A stretch of DNA of 64,000 nt from Flavobacteriaceae bacterium (GCA_013214065.1 JABSPK010000006.1:124001-188000); one strand, 5' to 3'; positions 28,348 through 39,292 are shown, counted from the first letter of the stretch. Notes: generated by a model not told the origin, from the sequence alone. Translations and numbers: made by a program.

Positions 28348-29583
28348 TTACAATTCGTAGATGGTGAGTCCACTACGCAGTTTGGGTTCGATAAAAGTAC
28401 TCTTGGGTGGCATCACCAGACCGGCATTGGCAATGGCTTTGATTTCATCTATGGTGATCGGAACCAAACTGAACCCAACGGCAAATTGGCCCTTATCGAT
28501 AGTGTCTTTCATGTGCATGACGTTGTATTTGCCATACCCATACGAAATGCGTTTGTCATTGCGCAGGTTTTTGATGCCTAGAATCGGCCCCAAGATCGTT
28601 TGGTAAAGGATATGGGTGTCCAATTTGCTCAGGGCATCGGTAAACCGATAGACTTTTTTTCGCAAGTACAGCGAATAGAATTCCCCATCGAGATACATGC
28701 TGAAATGATGTTTTTTCGAGGGTTTGTAAATGCCATCGCTTTTTTTCTCGATACGGAAGTACTCATCGAGTTGGATCAGGAATTCTTCCTTGTCCAAGCC
28801 GTTGAGGTCTTTGACCATTCTATTGAATTCGTAGATTTTTATCTCGGATTCCGGAATAAGGTACCCCATAAAGTAATGGTGCTTTTGGGTCCCGTCAATA
28901 GCTTGGCCTGGTGGGTCAAGCGCCTCTGCGAGGCGATTTGATGACGCACTACGGTGGTGGCCGTCGGCGATATATAGGCTGTCAATGGTCGAAAAGGCCT
29001 GCTGTAGTCGATTGATGGTATCCGGCTCAGAAATCCGCCACATACGATGGCGTACCTTATCCAGAGTAGTGAAGTCGTTGCATGTCGGTTTTTGGGCTTC
29101 TTGCTTGATAATGGTGGCAATGGTGTCATTATCAGGATAGGTCATCAAAACAGGCTCCGCATTGAATCCGACGACGTTCAGATATTCCGCGAACAGGCGT
29201 TCGCGTTTCAGCAACGTACTTTCGTGCTTCTTGATGGTGTCATCGCGGTAATCAGCGATACTGGCCGCAGCGAAGATCCCCTGACTGCGAAGGCTTCCCT
29301 TTTCAATGTCATAGAGATAGAAGCACGGACTGTCATCTTGAATAAGCACCCCTTCTTCCAAAAACTCCAAATAGCGGTTTTTGACCAATTTAAATCGATC
29401 CTTGCCCGAAATCGTTTTGTGGAATTTGAAACCGGGATTGATGATGTGCAAGAAGGAGAAAGGATTGTATTTCAAAATAGCTTTCAACTCCTCTTTGGCA
29501 TATTCTTCATACGACCTCGAAGCAACGAAAGCAACCTTGTCGGCTGCCGGTCGAATCGCCTTATAGGGTTTGATGACCGCCAT
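28348..29583 (-). CDS. DUF1015 family protein
   Basis: 411 residues, cytoplasmic, full length for the family. Features include an early PYKAIRPAADKVAFVASR, a middle YIADGHHRSASSNRLAE (the most conserved DUF1015 block, probably the active or binding site) and YFMGYLIP. The molecular function is unknown. In Bacteroidota it often neighbours serine-pathway genes; here it lies between hbd and yggS, with 1 and 19 nt gaps. Confidence 0.88.
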   Translation of the reverse strand: MAVIKPYKAIRPAADKVAFVASRSYEEYAKEELKAILKYNPFSFLHIINPGFKFHKTISGKDRFKLVKNRYLEFLEEGVLIQDDSPCFYLYDIEKGSLRSQGIFAAASIADYRDDTIKKHESTLLKRERLFAEYLNVVGFNAEPVLMTYPDNDTIATIIKQEAQKPTCNDFTTLDKVRHRMWRISEPDTINRLQQAFSTIDSLYIADGHHRSASSNRLAEALDPPGQAIDGTQKHHYFMGYLIPESEIKIYEFNRMVKDLNGLDKEEFLIQLDEYFRIEKKSDGIYKPSKKHHFSMYLDGEFYSLYLRKKVYRFTDALSKLDTHILYQTILGPILGIKNLRNDKRISYGYGKYNVMHMKDTIDKGQFAVGFSLVPITIDEIKAIANAGLVMPPKSTFIEPKLRSGLTIYEL

Positions 29584-29584
29584 T

Positions 29585-30472
29585 TCAAACGAATTGCGAT
29601 GCTACTTTTTCAGCTTTCCGAATTTCGCTGTAGTCGTAGAATCCTTCTCCTGATTTGACCCCGAGTTTTCCGGCCATGACCATATTGACCAAAAGCGGGC
29701 ATGGGGCATATTTCGGATTTTTGAAACCGTCATACATGACGTTCAAGATGGAAAGACAAACATCCAGACCGATAAAATCGGCCAATTGCAAAGGCCCCAT
29801 CGGGTGCGCCATCCCCAACTTCATCACCGTATCGATTTCGGAGACCCCTGCCACGCCGTTGTACAAGGTTTCAATAGCTTCGTTGATCATGGGCATCAAG
29901 ATGCGATTGGCAACGAAACCCGGGTAGTCGTTGACTTCGGTCGGGGTTTTTCCCAATTGCTTTGAAAGTTCCATGATGGTTTCGGTACTGGCATCGGAGG
30001 TAGAGTATCCCCTGATGATCTCGACCAACTTCATAATGGGAACCGGATTCATAAAGTGCATTCCGATTACCTTTTCGGGGCGTGATGTAGCTGCGGCGAT
30101 TTGTGTAATCGAAATCGAGGAGGTATTGGTGGCCAAAATGGTGCCTTCATCGCAAAGCGCATCCAATTCCTTGAATATCGAAAGTTTAAGATCAATGTTT
30201 TCAGTGGCGGCCTCGACCACAAGATCAACGGTCTTGGCACCTTCCGAAATCGTGGTGAAGGTTTTGATATTCGCTAGGGTATCCGCCTTCTTTTCAGCAT
30301 CGATATGGCCCTTTGCGACCATGCGATCCAAGTTTTTACCAATGGTGGCGACCCCTCGATCCAGCGAGCTGGAAGAGACGTCGATAAGATTGACTTGAAA
30401 TCCATTTTGGGCAAAGACATGGGCGATACCGTTACCCATGGTCCCCGCACCGATTACGGCAATGTGCTGCAT
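29585..30472 (-). CDS. hbd: 3-hydroxyacyl-CoA (3-hydroxybutyryl-CoA) dehydrogenase
   Basis: 295 residues, the short single-function form. NAD site GAGTMGNGIA (8-17) with the Asp of LIDVSS. Catalytic His in GMHFMNPVPIMKLVEII, with N-P-V after it. The C-terminal helical dimer domain includes DYPGFVANRILMPMINEA. It interconverts 3-hydroxyacyl-CoA and 3-oxoacyl-CoA. The substrate length is not given by sequence. Two nt after the Gfo/Idh gene. Confidence 0.92.
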   Translation of the reverse strand: MQHIAVIGAGTMGNGIAHVFAQNGFQVNLIDVSSSSLDRGVATIGKNLDRMVAKGHIDAEKKADTLANIKTFTTISEGAKTVDLVVEAATENIDLKLSIFKELDALCDEGTILATNTSSISITQIAAATSRPEKVIGMHFMNPVPIMKLVEIIRGYSTSDASTETIMELSKQLGKTPTEVNDYPGFVANRILMPMINEAIETLYNGVAGVSEIDTVMKLGMAHPMGPLQLADFIGLDVCLSILNVMYDGFKNPKYAPCPLLVNMVMAGKLGVKSGEGFYDYSEIRKAEKVASQFV

Positions 30473-30474
30473 AG

Positions 30475-31440
30475 TTAATTTTTAAATGATTCAATGACCT
30501 GTAAGGCCACTCGTAATGCCTGGGTTCCGTGTTCAAGCGTCACTACGGGCGCTGTATCGTTATTGATGGCTTGGGCGAAGGTTTCCAATTCATCGAGGAT
30601 CGCATTATTTTGGTGCACTTCAGGGTTTTCGAAATAAATCTGTTTCTTGACCCCTTCGGCGTTCTGCAATACCATATCGAAATCACCCGGTTGGTCTGGG
30701 GCATCTTTCATTTTGACCACTTCGACGTTCTTCTCCAGAAAATCAACTGCGATATACGCGTCCTTTTGAAAGAACCTTGATTTGCGCATATTCTTCAAGG
30801 AAATCCTACTTGCGGTGAGATTGGCCACACATCCATTTTCGAATTCGATCCTGGCGTTGGCGATATCGGGTGACTGGCTGATGACCGATACCCCACTGGC
30901 ATTGATATGGGCGACCTTTGATGGAACCACACTCAAAATGGCATCGATGTCATGGATCATCAAATCCAAGACCACTGGCACATCCGTTCCTCGAGGGTTG
31001 AATTCCGCCAATCTGTGGGTCTCGATGAACATGGGGTCGGCAATCGCATCCTTAACGGCCAGAAAAGCCGGATTGAACCGTTCGACATGCCCGACCTGTC
31101 CTTTAACACCGAATTCTTCCTGCATTGCCAATAAAGTCTCGGCCTCTTGTAGGGTATTGGTGATCGGTTTTTCGATAAAGACGTGCTTTCCGGATTGCAT
31201 CGCTTTTTTGGCACAATCGAAATGGGAAAGGGTAGGGGTGACGATGTCAACGACATCTACGGCAGCGATCAACTCATTGATGTTTTGAAAATAGCGATAG
31301 CCGAATTCCTCGCTCACGTTCTTGGCGTGGATTTCATCGGGATCATGGAAACCGACGAGCTCATAGTGTTCGGATTGCTGCAGAAGACGAAGGTGGATTT
31401 TACCTAAATGTCCGGCTCCAAGGACACCTGCTTTTAACAT
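30475..31440 (-). CDS. Gfo/Idh/MocA-family oxidoreductase
   Basis: 321 residues from ATG 31440 (MLKAGVLGAGHLGKIHLRLL). Rossmann NAD(P) domain with GAGHLG, the catalytic Lys in HVFIEKPI, and the C-terminal alpha/beta domain (about 125 on) with HDIDAI. Probably reduces or oxidises a sugar or amino-sugar derivative; the substrate is unknown. The frame remains open upstream to 31770, but that stretch covers the promoter and runs antisense to pcm, so it is rejected. First gene of a seven-gene minus-strand run ending in miaA-gntK. Confidence 0.88.
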   Translation of the reverse strand: MLKAGVLGAGHLGKIHLRLLQQSEHYELVGFHDPDEIHAKNVSEEFGYRYFQNINELIAAVDVVDIVTPTLSHFDCAKKAMQSGKHVFIEKPITNTLQEAETLLAMQEEFGVKGQVGHVERFNPAFLAVKDAIADPMFIETHRLAEFNPRGTDVPVVLDLMIHDIDAILSVVPSKVAHINASGVSVISQSPDIANARIEFENGCVANLTASRISLKNMRKSRFFQKDAYIAVDFLEKNVEVVKMKDAPDQPGDFDMVLQNAEGVKKQIYFENPEVHQNNAILDELETFAQAINNDTAPVVTLEHGTQALRVALQVIESFKN

Positions 31441-31455
31441 AAAAAGGATTTTTTC

Positions 31456-31488
31456 CAAAAATACGGATATAGCCAGAATTTGCCCCAA
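31456..31488 (-). promoter_or_regulatory. Promoter of the Gfo/Idh-to-miaA run
   Basis: Minus strand: TTG (31488-31486), 22 bases, TATTTTTG (31463-31456), then 15 nt to ATG 31440. Confidence 0.6.
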
Positions 31489-31492
31489 ATAG

Positions 31493-31525
31493 TTGTCAAA
31501 GTTCAGATTTAACTTTTTAATTTCG
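31493..31525 (+). promoter_or_regulatory. pcm promoter
   Basis: TTG 31493-31495, 22 bases, TAATTTCG 31518-31525 (one mismatch), 14 nt to ATG 31540. Back to back with the Gfo/Idh promoter. Confidence 0.5.
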
Positions 31526-31539
31526 CTACGGAAACTACT

Positions 31540-32181
31540 ATGCGGGATACACTGAAACATCAAGGGATGCGGAACAAGCTGGCGGCGACTATCGCGGCCA
31601 AAGGAATCACCGACCCTAAGGTTTTGGATGCCATCCGGGAGATTCCGCGACATCTCTTCTTGGATAGTGGTTTCGAGGCCCATGCCTATCAAGACAAGGC
31701 TTTTCCCATCGGTGCCGACCAGACGATATCGCAACCGTATACCGTGGCCTTCCAAACCCAGCTGCTCCAATTAGGACCCCAAAGCAAAGTGCTCGAAATC
31801 GGTACTGGAAGTGGCTATCAGACCGCTGTACTTTTGCGGATGGGTGCCAAGGTATACACCATCGAACGCCAGCAAGAACTCTTCAAAAAGGCCCAGCACT
31901 TTTTTAAGAAGATGAACTACAGACCGAAACAAATGGTTTTTGGGGATGGGTATCGCGGACTACCGGAACATGCACCCTTCGATGGGATCATCGTAACGGC
32001 AGGTGCTCCCGAAACCCCCAAGGCCTTGTTGTCCCAGTTGAAAGTAGGCGGACGTTTGGTCATTCCGGTCGGAATCGAAGAACAAGTGATGACCTGCTAT
32101 GTACGCAAATCGGACAAAGCCTTCGAAAAACAAGAACTAGGCAGTTTTAAATTCGTTCCGTTATTGGAAAACAAGAATTGA
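31540..32181 (+). CDS. pcm: Protein-L-isoaspartate O-methyltransferase
   Basis: 213 residues. Repairs isoaspartyl residues in aged proteins using S-adenosylmethionine. Conserved blocks: QDKAFPIGADQTISQPYTVA at about 50-67, motif I LEIGTGSGYQTAVL at about 85-98, and VTAGAPETPKALLSQLKVGGR. Full length. Its TGA directly abuts the smpB stop on the other strand in the palindrome TGATCA (32179-32184). Confidence 0.94.
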   Translation: MRDTLKHQGMRNKLAATIAAKGITDPKVLDAIREIPRHLFLDSGFEAHAYQDKAFPIGADQTISQPYTVAFQTQLLQLGPQSKVLEIGTGSGYQTAVLLRMGAKVYTIERQQELFKKAQHFFKKMNYRPKQMVFGDGYRGLPEHAPFDGIIVTAGAPETPKALLSQLKVGGRLVIPVGIEEQVMTCYVRKSDKAFEKQELGSFKFVPLLENKN

Positions 32182-32643
32182 TCAGCGATTGAATTCTTTT
32201 TTGATCCGTGACAAGTCCCTTTTATTATCGCGATCTTTGATTGTCTCCCTTTTATCGTATTGTTTTTTACCCCGAGCAAGGGCAATGTTCATTTTGGCCA
32301 AGCCTTTGGCATTGATGAACACGTTCAAGGGCACGATGGTAAGGCCACTCGTGGTCACTTCTTTTTGCAGTTTTTTCAATTCCCGCTTGTTGAGTAGTAA
32401 TTTCCGTATGGCCTTAGGTTTGTGGTTATAGTGTCCACCATGGCTGTACTCATCGATCTGCATATTGACCACGAACAACTCTCCGGCATCATTGAATTCG
32501 CAAAAACTTTGTGAAATCGACGCCTTACCCAAACGTAAAGACTTAATTTCGGTGCCGCCAAGTACGATACCGGCCATAAATTTGTCCAAGAGCTCGTAAT
32601 CGAACCTGGCCCGTTTGTTTTTTATGTTGATTTCCTTTTGCAT
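32182..32643 (-). CDS. smpB: SsrA-binding protein
   Basis: 153 residues from ATG 32643. It binds tmRNA in ribosome rescue. Diagnostic features: INIKNKRARFDYEL, GTEIKSLR, and a basic C-terminal tail KQYDKRETIKDRD used to probe the empty mRNA channel. The start at 32643 is preferred over 32652 because a -7 element (TATTTTTG) occupies 32657-32650 and covers the earlier codon. tmRNA itself is not in this window. Confidence 0.95.
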   Translation of the reverse strand: MQKEINIKNKRARFDYELLDKFMAGIVLGGTEIKSLRLGKASISQSFCEFNDAGELFVVNMQIDEYSHGGHYNHKPKAIRKLLLNKRELKKLQKEVTTSGLTIVPLNVFINAKGLAKMNIALARGKKQYDKRETIKDRDNKRDLSRIKKEFNR

Positions 32644-32649
32644 CGGGTG

Positions 32650-32657
32650 CAAAAATA
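32650..32657 (-). promoter_or_regulatory. smpB -7 element
   Basis: TATTTTTG on the minus strand, ending 6 nt before ATG 32643. No TTG at the right distance. Decides the smpB start. Confidence 0.5.
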
Positions 32658-32714
32658 GGATTTAAAGTAGAATTTTTAGTCTGCACTGCGGTTGTGGAAG
32701 CCAAAACAGAAACT

Positions 32715-33467
32715 ATGAAGAAAAACATGCTATTGCCATTGCTAACCTTGTTGGCGGTCTCTTGCGCCGAAAAGACCCAGACCAAAGGCATGGATGCCCA
32801 GCAAATCGTTGACGAGGCCATTGCGGTTAGTGGGGGAGAACGGTATCGGGATCACAACACAACCTTTTATTTCCGCAATCGCGAATACCGTTCGATGAAT
32901 AAGAATGGCAAGAAGGTTTTGCAACGGATCACCTTTACCGACAGCATGAAGATCAAAGACGTCAGGACCCACCAAGGGTTGAAGCGCTATTTCAATGACA
33001 GTTTGATCAGTTTGGCCGATTCAGTAGCCGAACGCTACGCCAATTCGGTCAACTCGGTGCATTATTTTGCCCGTTTGCCGTTTGGGTTGAACGATCCTGC
33101 CGTTAAAAAAGAACGTATGGCCGATGTGTTGGTCAAGGGTAAGTCCTATTATAAAGTCAAAGTGACCTTCGCGCAGGAAGATGGGGGCAAAGACTTTGAC
33201 GACACCTACATTTATTGGTTTGATCAAGAGACCTTCAAGCCTGACTATCTTGCTTACGAGTTCCACGTCGATGGCGGGGGCATCCGTTTTCGGGAGGCGT
33301 TCAACGAGCGTTATTTCGAAGGGATCCGTTTCGTGGATTACAACAACCTAAAACCGAAAACCAAGGGTATTGCATTAGACTCCATCGACCGACTTTTTGA
33401 GACCGGTCAACTGGAATTACTATCCAAAATCGAGTTGGATTCCATACAGGTCGACCGCAGTAATTAG
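32715..33467 (+). CDS. DUF6503-type lipoprotein
   Basis: 250 residues from ATG 32715. Signal peptide with lipobox LAVSC (Cys about 18). The mature part begins QQIVDEAIAVSGGERY and has FYFRNREY, FDDTYIYWFDQETF and YFEGIRFVDY, a beta-rich pattern resembling LolA/LppX-like folds. Such folds bind lipids, so a lipid or precursor carrier role is possible but unproven. The DUF6503 name is from recollection of the family pattern. It overlaps the convergent phosphatase gene by 4 nt. Confidence 0.75.
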   Translation: MKKNMLLPLLTLLAVSCAEKTQTKGMDAQQIVDEAIAVSGGERYRDHNTTFYFRNREYRSMNKNGKKVLQRITFTDSMKIKDVRTHQGLKRYFNDSLISLADSVAERYANSVNSVHYFARLPFGLNDPAVKKERMADVLVKGKSYYKVKVTFAQEDGGKDFDDTYIYWFDQETFKPDYLAYEFHVDGGGIRFREAFNERYFEGIRFVDYNNLKPKTKGIALDSIDRLFETGQLELLSKIELDSIQVDRSN

Positions 33468-34009
33468 TGTACGTTGATCCGCATGGCGGTCGCCTTACCA
33501 TCGATAACGCGAACGATGAACAGACTGCTGTTGTCACTGTCGTCCATGTCGGTGTATTCTTGGGTGCCCAGTAACCTATTGGTCATTTCAGGCGTGGTAT
33601 TGCTATGACCGACGATCAACACGTTCTTTCCGGCATTGGTTTGGAGAAACTCTTCGATATTCAGCGTATTCGGGTCGTAGAATTTCACATCAATATCCTT
33701 TTTGACCGAAACCGGGGCGGCGGTCATTGTCGTACGTTCATAGTTGGTCGAATAAATGGCGTCAAGTGCGACCGGTTCGAAAACCTCGCCCCATTTTAAT
33801 GCCCGGCCCAAGCCTTCCTGGTTCAGTTCGGGATCCCTGTTCTCAGGATTCGTACGGTCCTTTTCCGCATGGCGTATCAAATAAAAAGTCGAGACAACCG
33901 GGTCTTTGGGTTCAACCACCTCATCTTGGCATGACACCATTGTGAACAGGATGACGAGCCACAGACCGATCGGCAAAAAATATCCATTCCTTTTTTTTGA
34001 AAGCCCCAT
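33464..34009 (-). CDS. Histidine phosphatase-family lipoprotein
   Basis: 181 residues. Lipobox MVSC with C27. Catalytic motif RHAEKD with R46 and H47, the second catalytic His in IVGHSNTTPE. This is the SixA/phosphoglycerate-mutase branch 1 fold in a short form. It should be a phosphomonoesterase facing the periplasm; its substrate is unknown. Overlaps the DUF6503-type gene at the 3' ends by 4 nt and is divergent from the PorP gene. Confidence 0.88.
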   Translation of the reverse strand: MGLSKKRNGYFLPIGLWLVILFTMVSCQDEVVEPKDPVVSTFYLIRHAEKDRTNPENRDPELNQEGLGRALKWGEVFEPVALDAIYSTNYERTTMTAAPVSVKKDIDVKFYDPNTLNIEEFLQTNAGKNVLIVGHSNTTPEMTNRLLGTQEYTDMDDSDNSSLFIVRVIDGKATAMRINVH

Positions 34010-34064
34010 AATAATATCTACTTTGAGTTAGGTTAAAATTAGTATTAAAAATTGAAACGACCGG

Positions 34065-35486
34065 ATGCAACGGATTTATGCCACAGTATTGCTGTTCTTG
34101 GGACTGCTGCCGATCTGCGCACAAGAAGCAGCTTTGCCCAATGACACGAGACAGCATAATCTGACGCAATTCAATTCAAGTCTCTTCAACCCTTCTTTTT
34201 CCTTGGATCGCAACATGCCGCGTTCGCTTACTTTATGGTCACGCTGGCAATGGCAGTCCATCGATACGGACCCAACGAGCATCTTTTTGAATTATTCGCA
34301 AATGTTCACCGCCGAATCCTCAGGGGCCCTTGGCTTTTATCAGAACAATACCGGGGTCTTCTTGAATACCGGTGCGGTTTTGAACTATGCCCACAGGATA
34401 CCTTTGGGTGAAAACGCTGGGCTCATCTTTGGGGCCAATGTTTTTGTTTTCCAGCAAGAGTTGGCCGATGACCGCTTTACACCCGATGATCAGATCGACT
34501 TGGTCCAGCTGTCCGACGAGAACAGCTTTAACGCCCAGTTCACTCCTGGCTTACGGATCAATGTGAACGATTTCAATATGGCCATGACCATAGAAAATGC
34601 ATTGGATTATAACTCCGCCGATAATGAGCGGGAAGCTGTAGAACGGATATTCTCAGCTTCCATCAGCAATGCCTTTCCGGTGTTTTTGTTGGATGAGGTA
34701 AGCTATGTCAGGCCGATGGCCTATGTCAGGGCCATTCCGAATTCCGATACCCAATATGGCTTGACCGCCCTATTTACCAACCCGAAATTCTGGGTACAAG
34801 GCGGCTATAACAGTTTTTATGGCGTATCGGGAGGGGCAGGGGTGACCTTGTTGGGGAAATTCTCCTTGGGAGCTTTGGTGGAATTCGGAATCGACGATAT
34901 GGTAGCCGATGAAGATCCTACCTTCGAAGTGGTGGCTTCTTACTTTTTTGGAAAGCAAAACTTCGAACCCAAAGAGAAGAAAGAGAAAAAAAGCGCAGAA
35001 GAGCGCATGGAGGAGGTCGCCGAACGTCGGAGGTTGGCCGAGGAGGAACGGGAGCGCTTGCGTTTGGAAGAAGCCGCCCGCCTGGCCCAAGCAAGAAAGG
35101 ATTCCATCGATCAGGCCAGGGCACTGCAGTTGCAGGCTGAACGGGAACAAGCACGCCTTGATAGCATCGCCCGGGTCGAACGTGAACGTGAAGTGGAGGT
35201 TTTACCCAACGAGCGATATGAAGAGGTGGTGACCGCCGATGGCGTGGCACCCGGATTTTATCTGATCGCCAATGTCTTTGGCACCAAACGGTATTTTGAA
35301 AACTTTATGGAGGCCTTAAGGAAACAAGGCCTCGAACCCAAATCGTTTTACCGAAGCGTGAACAAATACAATTATGTCTATCTAGAACGCTATGATTCCA
35401 TTGATGCGGCTCGCCAGGCCCGTGATAGTGGGTTCAATGGCAGTTATGACGGTAGTATGTGGATATTCAGGGTGAGGGGCCAGTAA
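34065..35486 (+). CDS. PorP/SprF-family outer membrane protein with coiled coil and SPOR-like end
   Basis: 473 residues. Signal peptide to about residue 19. Residues 20-300 are the PorP/SprF beta-barrel-like domain: QFNSSLFNPSFSL, NTGAVLNYAHRIPLGENAGL, TPGLRINVNDF and FWVQGGYNSFYGVSGGAGV. PorP/SprF proteins take part in type IX secretion and gliding. Then an unusual segment rich in Glu, Arg and Ala (about 300-385), almost certainly coiled coil, and a last domain (about 395-472, GFYLIANVFGTKRYFENFM ... SMWIFRV) with the beta-alpha-beta layout of SPOR peptidoglycan-binding domains. This may tie an outer-membrane protein to the cell wall. No other type IX gene is adjacent. Confidence 0.75.
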   Translation: MQRIYATVLLFLGLLPICAQEAALPNDTRQHNLTQFNSSLFNPSFSLDRNMPRSLTLWSRWQWQSIDTDPTSIFLNYSQMFTAESSGALGFYQNNTGVFLNTGAVLNYAHRIPLGENAGLIFGANVFVFQQELADDRFTPDDQIDLVQLSDENSFNAQFTPGLRINVNDFNMAMTIENALDYNSADNEREAVERIFSASISNAFPVFLLDEVSYVRPMAYVRAIPNSDTQYGLTALFTNPKFWVQGGYNSFYGVSGGAGVTLLGKFSLGALVEFGIDDMVADEDPTFEVVASYFFGKQNFEPKEKKEKKSAEERMEEVAERRRLAEEERERLRLEEAARLAQARKDSIDQARALQLQAEREQARLDSIARVEREREVEVLPNERYEEVVTADGVAPGFYLIANVFGTKRYFENFMEALRKQGLEPKSFYRSVNKYNYVYLERYDSIDAARQARDSGFNGSYDGSMWIFRVRGQ

Positions 35487-35488
35487 GT

Positions 35489-36085
35489 TCAATGCCCGAT
35501 TTCCTGACCTACCAAATGCTCCAGGTAGGTGATTGTATTCATCAAGTATTTGCGGTCTCGCGTCATGGTGCCCATAGCAACGGCCCCTTGTAAAATAGTA
35601 TAGAGTTGTTTGGCAAATTGGAGTGGGGGTACCGGTATTTTCATTTCGCCATTATTGATCCCATTCTCCAGTACCAAGGCGATTTTGCCTTCAATTTCCT
35701 TAACGGTCTCTTTAACGGCTGCGGCCAAGAGCGGATTGTTGTTCTGGGCATCGACACCGATATTCAAAATCGGACAGCCCCCCATGGGCATGGTGAATAC
35801 ATCGTATTGCCGGTAAAAGTGGATGAGCGAGCGTAACTTGGTCATGGCATCGCCATCGACCCCGAGCAGTTCGTCGATTTTGGCCAACAATTGGTTGCGG
35901 TTGTGTTCAAAGGCCGAAAGGGCCAGTGCTTCCTTGTTTTCGAAATTACCATAAATCGCCCCCTTGGTCAGCCCGGTGGCTTCGGTCAAATGGCTCATGC
36001 TGGTTCCAACGTAGCCGTATTTGTTGAAAATCGGGGCAACGGTCTCGATGATGTACTTGGTCGTTCGTTCGGCTTTTGAGGACAT
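35489..36085 (-). CDS. TetR/AcrR-family transcriptional regulator
   Basis: 198 residues from ATG 36085 (MSSKAERTTKYIIE). N-terminal helix-turn-helix with GYVGTSMSHLTEATGLTKGAIYGNFENKEALALSAF; C-terminal ligand and dimer domain with MGGCPILNIGVDA. The inducer is unknown and no obvious target gene is adjacent; the convergent PorP gene ends 3 nt away. A palindrome 31 nt upstream is a likely self-binding site. The frame is open to 36163, but that would read through the clpB terminator and the palindrome. Confidence 0.9.
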   Translation of the reverse strand: MSSKAERTTKYIIETVAPIFNKYGYVGTSMSHLTEATGLTKGAIYGNFENKEALALSAFEHNRNQLLAKIDELLGVDGDAMTKLRSLIHFYRQYDVFTMPMGGCPILNIGVDAQNNNPLLAAAVKETVKEIEGKIALVLENGINNGEMKIPVPPLQFAKQLYTILQGAVAMGTMTRDRKYLMNTITYLEHLVGQEIGH

Positions 36086-36116
36086 GGGCGGAATGATTTC
36101 CGCTAAGATAGAAAAA

Positions 36117-36136
36117 TATATACTGGCTGGTATATA
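36117..36136 (-). promoter_or_regulatory. Candidate TetR operator
   Basis: TATATACTGGCTGGTATATA, 16 of 20 positions symmetrical, of the ATAC...GTAT type bound by many TetR proteins. Located between the clpB terminator and the tetR start. Confidence 0.5.
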
Positions 36137-36160
36137 AAAGCCCTCGCTATGGAGGGCTTT
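36137..36160 (-). terminator. clpB terminator
   Basis: Stem AAAGCCCTC/GAGGGCTTT, 9 bp perfect, 6-nt loop, 9 nt after the clpB stop. The T run is short (TTTT then ATATA). Confidence 0.65.
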
Positions 36161-36169
36161 CATTCATTC

Positions 36170-38755
<2,586 letters not shown>

Positions 38756-38810
38756 TTTCAGTCTTTTCCATTCATCAGTCAACAACCTTACCAATCACCG
38801 CCTGCTGTCA

Positions 38811-38845
38811 AAATGTCTCTAAGTTGCTGAAAATTAAGGACATTT
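38811..38845. promoter_or_regulatory. Inverted repeat upstream of clpB
   Basis: AAATGTC (38811-38817) and GACATTT (38839-38845), flanked by CTGCTGTCA and CGGCAG which are themselves roughly symmetrical. No TAnnTTTG on the minus strand between here and clpB, so clpB may use a different promoter type. The known CIRCE heat-shock operator is absent. Confidence 0.3.
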
Positions 38846-38863
38846 CGGCAGTACTGTAAGGCT

Positions 38864-38902
38864 TTGGAATTAAAGCGACAGAACCCTTAAATTTGTGATA
38901 TG
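38864..38902 (+). promoter_or_regulatory. ytxJ promoter ending 4 nt before the ATG
   Basis: TTG 38864-38866, 21 bases, TAAATTTG 38888-38895, four bases, ATG 38900. The message should start at the initiation codon. Confidence 0.65.
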
Positions 38903-39292
38903 GGTTTATTTGGAAGTTTGTTCGGTGGGGGAACCGAAAGCGAAAAGACGAAAAGCGCACTCCCTTGGGTGCCTTTGGATCATGTAAATCAGCTGGCGAA
39001 TATCATTACAAAATCGCACGGACTTCCCCAAGTGATTTTCAAACACTCGACCACTTGTGGCATCAGTAGAATGGTGTTGAATATGTTCGGGGATACGTAT
39101 GGCCTCGAGGCTACCGATGCCGATTTGTATTACCTTGACCTTCATGCCCATCGCGATGTTTCCAATGAAGTAGCGGCAACCTTCCAGGTCATGCACCAAT
39201 CCCCGCAATTGTTGGTGATCCAAAACGGTGTAGTCACTTTCCATACCTCACATGGGGCGATTACCGAGGTGGATCTGAAAAGCTTGGTATAA
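38900..39292 (+). CDS. ytxJ: Bacillithiol-system redox protein YtxJ
   Basis: 130 residues, a monothiol thioredoxin-like protein. The active site is KHSTTCGISRMVL (single Cys at about 53), with a cis-Pro after HQSPQLLVI. In Bacillota and Bacteroidota that make bacillithiol, YtxJ is thought to remove the thiol from oxidised proteins. No bacillithiol synthesis gene is in this window. No signal peptide, so cytoplasmic. Confidence 0.9.
   Translation: MGLFGSLFGGGTESEKTKSALPWVPLDHVNQLANIITKSHGLPQVIFKHSTTCGISRMVLNMFGDTYGLEATDADLYYLDLHAHRDVSNEVAATFQVMHQSPQLLVIQNGVVTFHTSHGAITEVDLKSLV

Noticed and set aside
30475-31770. Longer 431-codon form of the Gfo/Idh oxidoreductase
   Set aside because: The extra 110 codons run over two divergent promoters and antisense to pcm; the Rossmann motif begins right after ATG 31440.
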